Part shown: piece by piece, positions 39,630 through 48,889 of the stretch
Layout of the letters: every line of letters begins with the position of its first letter
How positions within the stretch are numbered: position 1 is the first letter of the stretch
Origin: Chelatococcus sambhunathii
GTDB lineage: Bacteria > Pseudomonadota > Alphaproteobacteria > Rhizobiales > Beijerinckiaceae
Direction of reading: 5' to 3'
Assembly (NCBI RefSeq): GCF_001418005.1
Contig: NZ_LIOL01000003.1
Coordinates: 471,154 to 535,153, forward strand
DNA: 64,000 nt
Translations under genes and position numbers: made by a program
The notes under the pieces: generated by a model
What the model saw: the letters and a program-made list of their open reading frames with translations, nothing else
What the model was told of the DNA's origin: nothing
Database searches by the model: none

Positions 39630-41324
39630 TCAATCCGGCAGCACCCTTATGTCGAGGAGCGCCTGGCGCCGTTCTTCGCGCACCACGGTGAGCGCCGCGG
39701 CAATGGCCGCGGGCACCTCTGCCGGGTCGGTGACGCGCCGGCTCCAGGCACGGCTCGCGGCGGCGGTCTGGGTGAAGTCGGGCGACGGCTTCAGCGCCGT
39801 CAGCGGCATCTCGTTTGCCCGGGCCGCATGGCCGCCCGGATAGAGCCCGGCGACGGAGGCGCGCACGGCGCCCCATTCCTCGTTGTTGAGCACGATCACC
39901 AGCACCGGCAGGGCGAGCGCCTCCGCGATCTGGTGGCAGACCGTCGGGTTGGCGAACATGTAGGAGCCGTCGCCCATGGTCGCGACGCAGATCCGGTCGG
40001 GCTCCGCCAGCTGGGCGCCGAGGGCGCAGGGAAAGCTCCAGCCGAGCCCGCCGGAATGCGGCTCCTGGAACCACGAGCGATATTCGCTCCGCTTGAGGGT
40101 GCCGAGCTGGGTGCCGAGCTCGGAGAAGACGCTCGCCTCCAGCCCGTCGAGCGCCTCGCCGAGGCACAGGCTGACATAGGCCTTGGTGATGCCGCGGCGC
40201 ACGTCCGCCGCCTTCTCGCGCGCCGCCCGGCGCGTCGCCTCGGAACCCTCGGCGAGCCGGGCCCGCCTTGCGGCGATGGCCGCCTCGTCGCGGGGGAGGC
40301 CGGCCATCGCATCGATGAGCGCCGGCACCGTCACGGCACTCTCGCCGGCGACGGCGACATCGCAGCGAAAGTTGCGCACCGGGAAGCGGCTGAAGAGCGG
40401 ATCCGGCCCCATGTGGATGACCCGCGCGTCGGGGCGCAGCGCGTGCCTGTCCGGCCACCACGGGGCGAGGCAGTCGAGCACGAGGACGACATCGGCCTCC
40501 GCGAGCCACGGGCCGGGATCGGCACCGATGTGGCAGGGATGCTCCGTGGAGATGGCAAGGTGCGTCGCCCACCAGGAGCAGACGGCGATGCCCCATGCCT
40601 CGGCCCAGCAGCCGAAGGCGGTAAAGCTCGCCGCATCGCCCGCCCCGCGCTGGGCGATGACGAGCGGCCGCTCGGCCCCTGCGAGGAGGCGCGCCGCTTC
40701 GGCGAGGGCCGCGGCATCGGGCGCGACGGCGACGGGGCTCAGGCTCGGCGGGCCCTCCAGCCCCGCGCGCGGCGTCGCCTCGCACAGGGTCTCGCGCGGC
40801 AGCGACAGATAGACGGGACCCTTCGGCGTCGAATTGGCGATGGCCCAGGCCCGGTCGAGGAGGCCGCCCACCTGCTCCGGGAACTTGAGCTCGTAGTCCC
40901 ACTTGCAGGCCTCGCGCACAAGGGCCGTCTGGTCGCGCATCTCCTGCCCCCAGGCGATGGGCATCGTGCGGGCGCCGAAGCGCTTCTCCTCCGTCACCGG
41001 CGTGCGGCCGGACATCAGCAGAATGGGCACATGCTCGCAGGCCGCGTTGATGGCGCCGGTCGCGCCGTTCGACAGGCCGACATTGGTGTGCAGCATCACG
41101 GCCTGGCTGCACCCGCTCATGAGGTAATAGCCGTGCGCCATGCCCATGGCCGCGTGCTCGTGCGGGATGACGAGCGCGCGCGGCAGCGCGATCTCCTTGG
41201 CCGCTGCCTCCGCCAGCCCCTCGATCACCGGCGGAAAATCGGTGCCGGAATTGGCGAAGACATAGTCGACGCCGAGCGCCTTGAGGCGCGTGAAGATGGC
41301 GCCGCCGGCGGTCATCGTGTCCAT
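39630..41324 (-). CDS. Thiamine-diphosphate-dependent enzyme (benzoylformate decarboxylase/acetolactate synthase fold)
   Basis: This 564-residue enzyme has the three-domain ThDP fold. The cofactor-activating glutamate is in LVIPHEHAAMGMAHGYYLM (about residue 56), a histidine aligning with His70 of benzoylformate decarboxylase in QAVMLHTNVGLSNGATGAI, and the ThDP motif GDGSYMFANPTVCHQ...LNNEEWGAVR near residue 450. In place of the decarboxylase active-site Ser26 the sequence reads NSGTDFPP, with Thr. Acetolactate-synthase accessory features are lacking, and the gene is coupled to a TRAP importer (4 nt apart) and near an aldehyde dehydrogenase. Decarboxylation of an imported 2-oxo acid to an aldehyde is therefore a reasonable inference. 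The exact substrate is unknown. Confidence 0.78.
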   Translation of the reverse strand: MDTMTAGGAIFTRLKALGVDYVFANSGTDFPPVIEGLAEAAAKEIALPRALVIPHEHAAMGMAHGYYLMSGCSQAVMLHTNVGLSNGATGAINAACEHVPILLMSGRTPVTEEKRFGARTMPIAWGQEMRDQTALVREACKWDYELKFPEQVGGLLDRAWAIANSTPKGPVYLSLPRETLCEATPRAGLEGPPSLSPVAVAPDAAALAEAARLLAGAERPLVIAQRGAGDAASFTAFGCWAEAWGIAVCSWWATHLAISTEHPCHIGADPGPWLAEADVVLVLDCLAPWWPDRHALRPDARVIHMGPDPLFSRFPVRNFRCDVAVAGESAVTVPALIDAMAGLPRDEAAIAARRARLAEGSEATRRAAREKAADVRRGITKAYVSLCLGEALDGLEASVFSELGTQLGTLKRSEYRSWFQEPHSGGLGWSFPCALGAQLAEPDRICVATMGDGSYMFANPTVCHQIAEALALPVLVIVLNNEEWGAVRASVAGLYPGGHAARANEMPLTALKPSPDFTQTAAASRAWSRRVTDPAEVPAAIAAALTVVREERRQALLDIRVLPD

Positions 41325-41327
41325 GGT

Positions 41328-42686
41328 CTAGCCTCCCAACACTTTCGGCAGCCAGAGTGTGATCATGGGGAAGGCGACGAGCAGGGCGACGCGCACCAGC
41401 TCCGCCGCGAAGAAGGGCATGACGCCCTTGAAAGTCTCGCTCATCGGCGTGTCCTTCGCCATCGAGGAGATGACGAAGACGTTCATGCCCACGGGCGGCG
41501 TGATGAGCCCGAGTTCGACGACGATGAGGGCGAGGATACCGAACCAGATCTTGAGATCCTCGGTGCTCAGGCCGAAGCCGGCCGCGTCGGCCGTCTGGTA
41601 GAGGCCACCGTTCACCTCGACGAGGACCGGCCAGAAGAAGGGGATGACGAGCAGGATCATCGACAGGCTGTCCATCAGACAGCCGAGGACGACGAGCGCA
41701 AGGAGGAGCAGCAGCAGGATGGTCATCGGCGCGAGGCCCGAGTGGGCCATCCATTCCGCCGTCGCCTGCGGCACGCCGGCCCGCGACATGAAGATCTTGA
41801 GCATCTCCGCGCCGAGCAGGATGAGATAGATCATGCCCGTGGTGCCGGCCGTCTCCAGGAGCGAGCCCGTCACGCCCGCCCGGTCGAGCTTGCCGCGGAA
41901 GAAGCCGAAGACGGCAACGAGGAAGACGCCCACGGCAGCCGCCGGGGTGGGATTGTAGAGCCCGGCATAGATGCCCCCAATAACGAGGCCGAAGATGACG
42001 AGGACCGGCACGATACCCTTCGTCGCCGCGAGGAACTCGGCCCGGTCTCCGGCGCTGCCGCGGGGACCGGCATCGGGCCGCAGAAGGACGTAGATCGCGA
42101 TCGTCACGATGAAGAAGACGACGGCAATGAGGCCCGGCACCAAGGCGGCCATGAACATCGTGACGATGTTGGCCTCGACGATGACCGCATAGATGACGAG
42201 GACGACGGAGGGCGGAATGAGAATGCCGAGCACGCCGCCCGCGGCGAGCGTGCCGGTGGCAAGCGCCCCGGAATAGCGGTAGCGGGCCAGCTCCGGCAGC
42301 GCGACGCGCCCCATGGTCGAGGCGGTGGCGAGCGAGGAGCCGCAGACGGAGCCGAAGCCGGCGCAGGCCGCGATCGCCGCCATGGCCGTGCCGCCGCGCA
42401 GCCAGCCGAGCCATGCGTTCGCCGCCCGGAAGAGGTCCTGGCTGAGGCCCGCTCGCGTCGCGAGCGCGCCCATCAGCACGAACATGGGCACGACCGAGAG
42501 ATCGTAGACGGAGAACTGGCCGTAGGCGAGCGTCTTCAGCTGGCTCATGAAGATCGCCGGGCCGTTGAGCAGCGTCACGCCCACGCCACCGACGAGGATC
42601 ATGGCATAGGCGATGGGCATCCGGATCGCGATCAGGAAGACGAGGACGCCGAGGCCGGCGAGGCCGATGAGGAGCGGTTGCGTCAT
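41328..42686 (-). CDS. dctM: TRAP transporter large permease, DctM
   Basis: This 452-residue permease of about twelve spans has the family blocks FMLMGALATRAGLSQ-like near residue 58, AACAGFGSVCGSSLATASTM near 95, and VELGLITPPVGMNVFVISSM near 395. The ATG at 42686 starts four bases after the dctQ stop; an in-frame ATG at 42707 would overlap dctQ. It is co-transcribed after dctP and dctQ, and its stop is four bases before the ThDP-enzyme start, which binds uptake and metabolism into one unit. It imports the carboxylate delivered by the DctP at 43197-44237. Confidence 0.92.
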   Translation of the reverse strand: MTQPLLIGLAGLGVLVFLIAIRMPIAYAMILVGGVGVTLLNGPAIFMSQLKTLAYGQFSVYDLSVVPMFVLMGALATRAGLSQDLFRAANAWLGWLRGGTAMAAIAACAGFGSVCGSSLATASTMGRVALPELARYRYSGALATGTLAAGGVLGILIPPSVVLVIYAVIVEANIVTMFMAALVPGLIAVVFFIVTIAIYVLLRPDAGPRGSAGDRAEFLAATKGIVPVLVIFGLVIGGIYAGLYNPTPAAAVGVFLVAVFGFFRGKLDRAGVTGSLLETAGTTGMIYLILLGAEMLKIFMSRAGVPQATAEWMAHSGLAPMTILLLLLLALVVLGCLMDSLSMILLVIPFFWPVLVEVNGGLYQTADAAGFGLSTEDLKIWFGILALIVVELGLITPPVGMNVFVISSMAKDTPMSETFKGVMPFFAAELVRVALLVAFPMITLWLPKVLGG

Positions 42687-42690
42687 GCGG

Positions 42691-43197
42691 TCAGGCCCTG
42701 GCGTCACGAACGTTCGCGACGAACGTCATGACGGCGGCGATGGCGAGCAGTAACAACGAGACGAGGAAGACCGCATAGGCCATCCAGTGCGGCAGCTGCA
42801 GGATCGCGGTGGTGTAGCTGTAGGCCTTCTGGTCCAGCATGCCTACATACATGCGCGTCAGCAGCAGCAGGCTGAAGCCGAGCGCGACAAGCGAGGCGAG
42901 CGCCGAGAGCGCCGCCACCCAGCGCGGCGGCAGGCCGGCGGTGAAGATGTCGGCCGTCACGTTACAGTGGTTGAGCTGGCAATAGGGCAGGAACATCGAG
43001 GCTGCGACCGCGACCCCCATCTCCGTGATCTCGAAATCGCCCGGAAATGGACGCCAGAGGGCCCCGCCGGCGACCGACAGCACGTTGACCATGACGACGA
43101 GGGCAATGAGGGCGCCGCCAGCAAGCGCCCAGACGGTGATGAGGGTGTGGAGAGGGCCGGACCGGACGGCCCCCTCCTCCTTGATCTGCATGGACAT
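42691..43197 (-). CDS. dctQ: TRAP transporter small permease, DctQ
   Basis: This 168-residue four-helix membrane subunit includes LITVWALAGGALIALVVMVN, then the motif FEITEMGVAVAASMFLPYCQ near residue 57, and ends ATFVANVRDA-like after the last span. The ATG at 43197 overlaps the dctP stop by one base. Relative to typical DctQ it has LNHCNVTADIFTAGLPPRW in the second loop, which is standard for the family. It couples the periplasmic receptor at 43197-44237 to the large permease at 41328. Confidence 0.88.
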   Translation of the reverse strand: MSMQIKEEGAVRSGPLHTLITVWALAGGALIALVVMVNVLSVAGGALWRPFPGDFEITEMGVAVAASMFLPYCQLNHCNVTADIFTAGLPPRWVAALSALASLVALGFSLLLLTRMYVGMLDQKAYSYTTAILQLPHWMAYAVFLVSLLLLAIAAVMTFVANVRDARA

Positions 43198-44237
43198 CAG
43201 TGGCCGCCGTGCTTGGCGATGAGCTCCCGCGCCTTCTTGACGAGCGCCTCGCCGTCGATGCCCTGCCCCTTCACCTCGCCGATCCAGCGGTAAACCACCG
43301 GCTCGAGCGCGGCCTGGAAGGCGCTGGTCTCCTCGGGCGTCAGCGTGATGTGCTCGTTGCCGGCGGCGACGGCCACCTTGATGCCGCGCTCGTCGATCTG
43401 GCGCCACGTATCGCCGGCCTTGGCGAGCCAGGCCTCGTCCGAGGCGTCGCGGAAGGCCTTCTGGATCTCCGGCGGCAAGGCGTCCCAGCGCGCCTTGTTC
43501 ATCGACACCTGGAAGATGCTGGTGCCGAAGCGCGTCTTGTCATGGCCCTCGATCTGGTACTTGGTCTGGTCCTGGATCTTCAGCGCCGGGATGATCTCCC
43601 ACGGGATGAAGGCGCCGTCCACGACTCCCTTCTGCAACGCCTGCGGCAGCTCCGGCACCGGCATCGCCGCGGGGGCGGCGCCGAGCGCCTCGATGACCCA
43701 GGCGCCGGTGCGCGTCGGGATGCGCATCTTGAGGCCCTTGAGGTCCGACGGCTGGCGCACCAGCTTGTCGCGCGTCTGGATGGCCTGGCCCGCATGGGCA
43801 TGCAGGAACATCACCTCGACGCCCTTGTACTCCTCCTTGAGGTTGCTCTCGAACATCTCGCGCATGGCAAGGTTCGCCGCCTTCGGATCATTGACGAAAA
43901 CGAAGGGCAGCTCGAACACCTCGGTGCGCGGGAAGAGACCCGGCGTGTAGCCGTTCAACGTCCAGACGAGGTCGACGACCCCGTCGCGCGCCTGCTGGAT
44001 GAGCTCGGGCGGGCGCCCGCCCAGCGTCATGTTGGGGAAGATCTCGATCTTCACCCGCCCGCCGGAGTTCTGCTCCACCTGCCGCGCCCACGGCTCCAGC
44101 ATGTCCGTCTGCGCCGGCGCCTGCTGGCCGAGGAAGTGGTGCAGCTTGAAGGTGAATTCCTGCGCCGCCGCACCCGTCGCCCCAAGGCCGGCGAGCGCGA
44201 GGCCAAGGACTGCCTGACCGATCCAGTTCCGTTTCAT
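43197..44237 (-). CDS. dctP: TRAP transporter substrate-binding protein, DctP family
   Basis: This 346-residue periplasmic receptor has a signal peptide at residues 1-25 (ending GAAAQ). The mature protein opens FTFKLHHFLGQQAPAQTDML, an aromatic-rich beginning seen in DctP proteins for aromatic or branched 2-oxo acids. The conserved carboxylate-binding Arg is in DLKGLKMRIPTRTGAWVIEA near residue 170. It is the first gene of the leftward TRAP/ThDP unit, with the aldehyde dehydrogenase gene 101 nt upstream. The context of pob/pca genes suggests an aromatic acid as ligand; this is inference. Confidence 0.9.
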   Translation of the reverse strand: MKRNWIGQAVLGLALAGLGATGAAAQEFTFKLHHFLGQQAPAQTDMLEPWARQVEQNSGGRVKIEIFPNMTLGGRPPELIQQARDGVVDLVWTLNGYTPGLFPRTEVFELPFVFVNDPKAANLAMREMFESNLKEEYKGVEVMFLHAHAGQAIQTRDKLVRQPSDLKGLKMRIPTRTGAWVIEALGAAPAAMPVPELPQALQKGVVDGAFIPWEIIPALKIQDQTKYQIEGHDKTRFGTSIFQVSMNKARWDALPPEIQKAFRDASDEAWLAKAGDTWRQIDERGIKVAVAAGNEHITLTPEETSAFQAALEPVVYRWIGEVKGQGIDGEALVKKARELIAKHGGH

Positions 44238-44338
44238 CGTTCTCCTCCCTGAGTTGGTCGCCTACCCTCGTGGGAAACCGGGTGGAGCGGCCCGTTGTTG
44301 TTCTCGCCGCCCCGGTTCTCGTGAAAGCTCTCCCACAT

Positions 44339-45784
44339 TCAAAACGGATAGTGCTGGCCGGGATCTTCGATGGTCACCCACCGCAGATCCGTGAACTCCG
44401 CGATCGCCGCATGGCCACCGAAGCGGCCGTAGCCGCTCGCCTTGACGCCGCCGAAGGGCATCTGCGGCTCGTCCGCCACCGTCGGCCCGTTGATGTGGCA
44501 GATGCCGGACTGGATGCGCTCGGCCACCTTGAGCGCGCGGCGGATGTCGCGGCTGAAGACGGCCGAGGACAGGCCGTATTCCGTGTCGTTCGCCACCCGC
44601 ACGGCCTCCTCCTCGCCGTCGACCCGAATGACCGGCTTGACGGGACCGAAAGATTCCTCCCCATAGACGCGCATCTCGCGCGTCACGTTGTCCAGCACGG
44701 TCGCCGCCACAATGGTGCGGTCGCGTGTGCCGCCGGCGACCACCTTGGCGCCCTTGGCGACGGCGTCTGCAATGAGCGCATCCATCTTCTCCGCCGCCTC
44801 GCGGCTGACGAGCGAGCCGATGACCACCTGCCCGCGCGGATCGCCCGCCGGCAGCGCCGCGGCCCGGGCTGCGAACTTCTCGACGAAGACATCCGCGATG
44901 CTCTTGTCGACGATGATGCGCTCGGTTGACATGCAGATCTGGCCCTGGTGCATGAAGGCGCCGAAGATCGCCGCGTTGACCGCGGCGTCGATGTCAGCAT
45001 CGTCCAAGACGACCAGCGGCGCCTTGCCGCCCAGCTCAAGCAGGACGGGCTTCAGCTCCTCCGCCGCGAGCCGGGCGATGACCTTGCCGATCCTGGTCGA
45101 GCCGGTGAAGTTGGCGTGCCGCACCGCCGGATGGGCGATGAGCGCCGCCACCACCTCGGCCGCGTCATCCGGCGCATTGGTGACGACATTGACAGCGCCC
45201 CTGGGGAAGCCGGCATCGGCGAAGACCTCGCCGATGAGCCGGTGCGTCGCCGGGCACATCTCGGAGGCCTTGAGGACCACCGTATTGCCGCAGGCGAGCG
45301 CCATGGCGATGGCGCGCGTGCCGAGGATGACCGGCGCATTCCACGGCGCGATGCCGAGGCAGACGCCGCGCGGCTGGCGCACCGCCATGGCGAGCGTGCC
45401 GGGCTTGTTGGCGGGGATCACCTCGCCGACGACCTGCGTCGTCATCGCCGCCGCCTCGCGCAGCATGCCGGCGGCAAGATGCACGTTGAAGCCGGACCAG
45501 CCGGCTGTCGCACCCGTCTCCTCCATCATGACGCGCATGAAGTCCGCGGCCCGCGCCTCCATCGCGTCGGCCGCCTTGCCGAGCAGCGCCCGCCGCGCGG
45601 CGGGGCCCGTCTGCGACCAGCTGGGAAAGGCGCGCGCGGCAGCGGCGACGGCAGCGACGGCATCCTCCTTGCGGGCGGCGGGCGCGCGCGTCGCCACCGC
45701 GCCGGTGACAGGATCGCGGCGCTCGAAGGTCGCCCCGCCCATCGCCCCGCAGGCCTCGCCGTCGATCAGCAAAGAAATGTCCAT
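44339..45784 (-). CDS. NAD(P)+-dependent aldehyde dehydrogenase (vanillin/benzaldehyde dehydrogenase-like)
   Basis: This 481-residue enzyme oxidises an aldehyde to the acid. The NAD fold is visible in NTVVLKASEMCPATHRLIGE. The general base Glu is in LELGGKAPLVVLDDADIDAA (about residue 253) and the nucleophile Cys in MHQGQICMSTERIIVDKSIA (about residue 287). FNVHLAAGMLREAAAMTTQV near residue 100 is a block shared with salicylaldehyde and vanillin dehydrogenases. It lies between the pca operon (49 nt after pcaB) and the TRAP/ThDP unit. The likely role is oxidation of the aldehyde made by the ThDP enzyme to a benzoate or 4-hydroxybenzoate feeding pobA and pca genes. Confidence 0.88.
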   Translation of the reverse strand: MDISLLIDGEACGAMGGATFERRDPVTGAVATRAPAARKEDAVAAVAAAARAFPSWSQTGPAARRALLGKAADAMEARAADFMRVMMEETGATAGWSGFNVHLAAGMLREAAAMTTQVVGEVIPANKPGTLAMAVRQPRGVCLGIAPWNAPVILGTRAIAMALACGNTVVLKASEMCPATHRLIGEVFADAGFPRGAVNVVTNAPDDAAEVVAALIAHPAVRHANFTGSTRIGKVIARLAAEELKPVLLELGGKAPLVVLDDADIDAAVNAAIFGAFMHQGQICMSTERIIVDKSIADVFVEKFAARAAALPAGDPRGQVVIGSLVSREAAEKMDALIADAVAKGAKVVAGGTRDRTIVAATVLDNVTREMRVYGEESFGPVKPVIRVDGEEEAVRVANDTEYGLSSAVFSRDIRRALKVAERIQSGICHINGPTVADEPQMPFGGVKASGYGRFGGHAAIAEFTDLRWVTIEDPGQHYPF

Positions 45785-45832
45785 CGCAAATCCCCGTTCG
45801 TTCCTTCTCGCCGGCCGCCATGCGCGACCGGG

Positions 45833-46903
45833 CTAGCCGTCTTCTTGCGCCCCGATGGAGCGGATCTGCCCGATGAGCCGCCCGGCCGTCCCGAGCGCAG
45901 CGCCCGTTGCCGCCAGCATCTGCGGCAGCACGAGCCATTCGAGCGTCCAGGCGGCGCCGGAGCGCTCCTGCTCGTGCACCATCGCGCCCGAGAGAGCCCC
46001 CGCGAGGGCGGCATTGTAGCGGGCGAGGGCGACGAGAACCTCGGCGCCGACCGGATTTTCCTTGTGCGGCATGACGGACGAGCCGCCGCCGCCCGCAAGG
46101 CGGATGTCGCCGAGGGCATTCTGCGCCATGAGCGCGATGTCCTGCCCCATCTTGCCGAGGCTGCCGGTGACGAGGGCGAGCCAGCCGCCGAACTCGACGA
46201 TGCCGTCGCGCGCGGTGTGCCAGGGGCGCTGCGGCGCGGCGAGATCGAGCAGCCCGGCAAGGCGCCGGGCCACCTCTGGCCCCTTCTCACCCAGCTTGTC
46301 GAGGGTGCCGACGGCGCCGCCGAACTGCAGGACGAACAGCCGCGGCGCCAGTTCGGCCAGCCGGACGCGGTGGCGCGCGAGCGGCTGCCGCCATGCGGCG
46401 ATGCGGTCGCCCGCCGTGATAGGCAGCGCATCCTGCATGCGCGTGCGGCCCCTCAGGGCGTTGCCGCCGAAATCCCGCTCCAGCCTGGCGAGCGCCGTGT
46501 CGAGTTCTGTCAGCCGTGCTTCGAACCGGGCAGCGAGCTCCTTCAGGCGCAGCACGAGAGCGGTGTCGACGACATCCTGGCTGGTGGCGCCGAAATGCAG
46601 ATGCGCCCTGTGCGGCTCCGCGAGGCCGGCGCGCAGCTGGCGCACGAGATCCGGCACGACGACGCCGTCACGCGCCGCCCCGAGGTTGAGCGCTGCCACG
46701 TCGGCCCGGAAGGCGCCACACAGATCCTCGATCGCCGCCGCGGCGGCTGCGGGAATGATGTCCTCCTCGGCCTCGGCCCGCGCCAGCGCCGCCTCGAAGC
46801 GCAGCATCGCCGCAAGCTCCGCCTCCAGCCCCATGAGCCCCCTCGTCTCCTCATCGCCGAGGAGGCCGGAGAGAAACGGATGGTCGAAAGGCGAAGCGCT
46901 CAT
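45833..46903 (-). CDS. pcaB: 3-carboxy-cis,cis-muconate cycloisomerase
   Basis: This 356-residue member of the fumarase/aspartase superfamily lactonises 3-carboxymuconate to 4-carboxymuconolactone in the protocatechuate branch. The superfamily signature SSVMPHKENPVGAEVLVALA is near residue 270, and HLHFGATSQDVVDTALVLRL near 95 is the typical substrate-site helix. The ATG at 46903 (MSASPFDHPFLSGLLGD) lies four bases after the pcaF stop; a longer upstream frame would overlap pcaF. It is somewhat shorter than the 450-residue Pseudomonas enzyme, as in other alphaproteobacteria. It is the last gene of the leftward pca operon. Confidence 0.92.
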   Translation of the reverse strand: MSASPFDHPFLSGLLGDEETRGLMGLEAELAAMLRFEAALARAEAEEDIIPAAAAAAIEDLCGAFRADVAALNLGAARDGVVVPDLVRQLRAGLAEPHRAHLHFGATSQDVVDTALVLRLKELAARFEARLTELDTALARLERDFGGNALRGRTRMQDALPITAGDRIAAWRQPLARHRVRLAELAPRLFVLQFGGAVGTLDKLGEKGPEVARRLAGLLDLAAPQRPWHTARDGIVEFGGWLALVTGSLGKMGQDIALMAQNALGDIRLAGGGGSSVMPHKENPVGAEVLVALARYNAALAGALSGAMVHEQERSGAAWTLEWLVLPQMLAATGAALGTAGRLIGQIRSIGAQEDG

Positions 46904-46907
46904 GCCG

Positions 46908-48110
46908 TCACACACCCTCGAGCGCGATGGCAATGCCTTGGCCGACGCCGATGCACATGGTGGCGAGGGCGTGACGGGCTTTGCGGGCGGCAAGCTCCAG
47001 CGCCGCCGTGCCGGTGATGCGTGCCCCCGACATGCCGAGCGGATGACCAAGGGCGATTGCGCCACCGTTCGGATTGACGTGCGGCGCATCGTCGGGGATG
47101 CCGAGCCCGCGCAGTACCGCAAGCCCCTGCGAGGCGAAGGCCTCGTTGATCTCGACGACCTCGAAGTTTTCCGGCGCCATGCCGAGCCTGAGGCACAGCT
47201 TGCGCGTCGCCGGCACCGGGCCGTAGCCCATGATGCGCGGCGCGACCCCGGCCGCGGCGCCGCCAAGAATGCGCGCGATCGGCGTAAGCCCGTGCCGTTT
47301 CGCCCCCGTCTCGGAGGCGATGACGAGCGCGGCCGCGCCGTCGTTGACGCCGGAGGCGTTGCCCGCCGTCACCGTACCGCCCTGGCGGAAAGGGGTTGGC
47401 AAGCGGGCGAGCGCCTCGAGCGTCGTCTCGCGCGGATGTTCGTCGCGTTCGACAACGACATCCGGCCCCTTCCGCTGCGGGATGGCGACCGGCACGATCT
47501 CGCGGGCAAGGCGGCCGGAGGCGATGGCGGCGGCGGCGCGCTGCTGCGAACGCAGGGCGAAGGCGTCCTGGTCGGCGCGCGAGACGCCGAACTCGGCCGC
47601 CACGTTCTCACCCGTCTCGGGCATGGAATCGACGCCGTACTGCGCCTTCATCAGCGGATTGACGAAACGCCAGCCGATAGTCGTGTCGTGGATTTCCGCA
47701 TGGCGCGAATAGGCGCTTTCCGCCTTCGGCATGACGAAGGGGGCGCGGCTCATGCTCTCGACGCCACCGGCGATCATGAGCTCGGCCTCGCCCGCGCGGA
47801 TGGCGCGCGCGGCGGCGAGCACCGCGTCCATGCCCGAGCCGCACAGGCGGTTGATGGTGGTGCCCGGTACGCTCTCCGGCAGGCCCGCCAGCAGCAGCGC
47901 CATGCGCGCGACGTTGCGGTTGTCCTCGCCCGCCTGGTTGGCGCAGCCGAAGACGACATCGTCGATCGCGGCCGCATCGAGCGCGGCGTTGCGGGCGAGG
48001 AGCGCCCGCAGTGGCACGGCGGCGAGATCGTCCGCGCGCACGCCGGCCAGTGCCCCGCCGAAGCGGCCGATGGGCGTGCGCACGTAGTCGCAGATGAAGG
48101 CTTCCGCCAT
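46908..48110 (-). CDS. pcaF: 3-oxoadipyl-CoA/acetyl-CoA thiolase
   Basis: This 400-residue thiolase cleaves 3-oxoadipyl-CoA into succinyl-CoA and acetyl-CoA. The acyl-accepting Cys lies in TTINRLCGSGMDAVLAAARA (about residue 90). The histidine NEAFA block is VVEINEAFASQGLAVLRGLG, with GGAIALGHPLGMSGARITGT near 350, and the final Cys is in ATMCIGVGQGIAIALEGV. The N-terminus MAEAFICDYVRTPIGRFGGA is characteristic of PcaF. It overlaps pcaJ by one base and precedes pcaB, so the operon order is pcaC-H-G-I-J-F-B. Confidence 0.94.
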   Translation of the reverse strand: MAEAFICDYVRTPIGRFGGALAGVRADDLAAVPLRALLARNAALDAAAIDDVVFGCANQAGEDNRNVARMALLLAGLPESVPGTTINRLCGSGMDAVLAAARAIRAGEAELMIAGGVESMSRAPFVMPKAESAYSRHAEIHDTTIGWRFVNPLMKAQYGVDSMPETGENVAAEFGVSRADQDAFALRSQQRAAAAIASGRLAREIVPVAIPQRKGPDVVVERDEHPRETTLEALARLPTPFRQGGTVTAGNASGVNDGAAALVIASETGAKRHGLTPIARILGGAAAGVAPRIMGYGPVPATRKLCLRLGMAPENFEVVEINEAFASQGLAVLRGLGIPDDAPHVNPNGGAIALGHPLGMSGARITGTAALELAARKARHALATMCIGVGQGIAIALEGV

Positions 48111-48889
48111 CAGGCCACCTCCTGCCCGCCATGCGCGGCAGCCGTGCGGGCCCTCAGGGCGCGCAGGGTGTCGAGCTCCAGCGCCGTCGGGGCCGGCGTC
48201 TCGACAAGGCCCGGCGCAAAGCGCACCGGCCAGCCGCAGGTCTCCTGCACCGCCTCGCGCGTCACGCCCGGATGAAGCGCGGTGACGGTGAATTCCTTCG
48301 TCTCCGGATCCGGCTTCCAGATCGCAAGGTCGGTGATGAGCAGCGTCGGGCCCTTGGTCCTGAGGCCGAGCCGCTCGCGCGCATGGCCGCCCTCGCCGTG
48401 GCCGAAGGAGGTGAAGAAGTCGATCTTGTCCACGAGCCCGCGCTTCGACTGCTTCATGGTGATGAAGATTTCGCCGCAGGAGGAGGCGATCTCGGGTGCG
48501 CCGCCGCCGCCGGGCAGGCGCACCTTTGGCGTGTGGTAGTCGCCGATCACCGTGGTGTTGATGTTGCCGAAGCGGTCGAGCTGCGCGGCGCCGAGGAAGC
48601 CGACGCTGATGCGCCCGCCCTGCAGCCAGTAGCGGAACATCTCGGGCACGGACACGGTGGTCACCGCCGTCTCGCACAGCTCCCCGTCGCCGATGGACAA
48701 AGGCAGCACGTCCGGCGCCGTGCCGATCGTGCCGCTCTCGTAGATGAGGGTGATGTCCGGCGCATGGGTGAGCCGCGCCACGTTGCAGGCTGCGGAGGGG
48801 GCGCCGATGCCCACGAAGCACACGTCGTCGTTCTTCAGCGCCCGCGCCGCGGCGATGGTCATCATCTCGTCGGAGGTAAAGCCCGTCAT
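48110..48889 (-). CDS. pcaJ: 3-oxoadipate CoA-transferase, beta subunit
   Basis: This 259-residue class I CoA-transferase subunit carries the catalytic glutamate in LIYESGTIGTAPDVLPLSIG near residue 50. The glycine-rich GRISVGFLGAAQLDRFGNIN is near 90. With PcaI it transfers CoA from succinyl-CoA to 3-oxoadipate. The ATG at 48889 overlaps the pcaI stop by four bases and its own stop overlaps pcaF by one, so all three are translationally coupled. The subunits are closer to the CatI/CatJ-glutaconate transferase-like type (longer subunits) than to the short PcaIJ of Acinetobacter. Confidence 0.9.
   Translation of the reverse strand: MTGFTSDEMMTIAAARALKNDDVCFVGIGAPSAACNVARLTHAPDITLIYESGTIGTAPDVLPLSIGDGELCETAVTTVSVPEMFRYWLQGGRISVGFLGAAQLDRFGNINTTVIGDYHTPKVRLPGGGGAPEIASSCGEIFITMKQSKRGLVDKIDFFTSFGHGEGGHARERLGLRTKGPTLLITDLAIWKPDPETKEFTVTALHPGVTREAVQETCGWPVRFAPGLVETPAPTALELDTLRALRARTAAAHGGQEVA

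Noticed and set aside
38904..42731. A 1275-codon open frame on the plus strand
   Set aside because: It is antisense to cobF, the ThDP enzyme and the TRAP permease, all of which have clear family motifs. The composition (Arg, Glu, Asp, His, Gly rich) is that of a GC-rich shadow frame.
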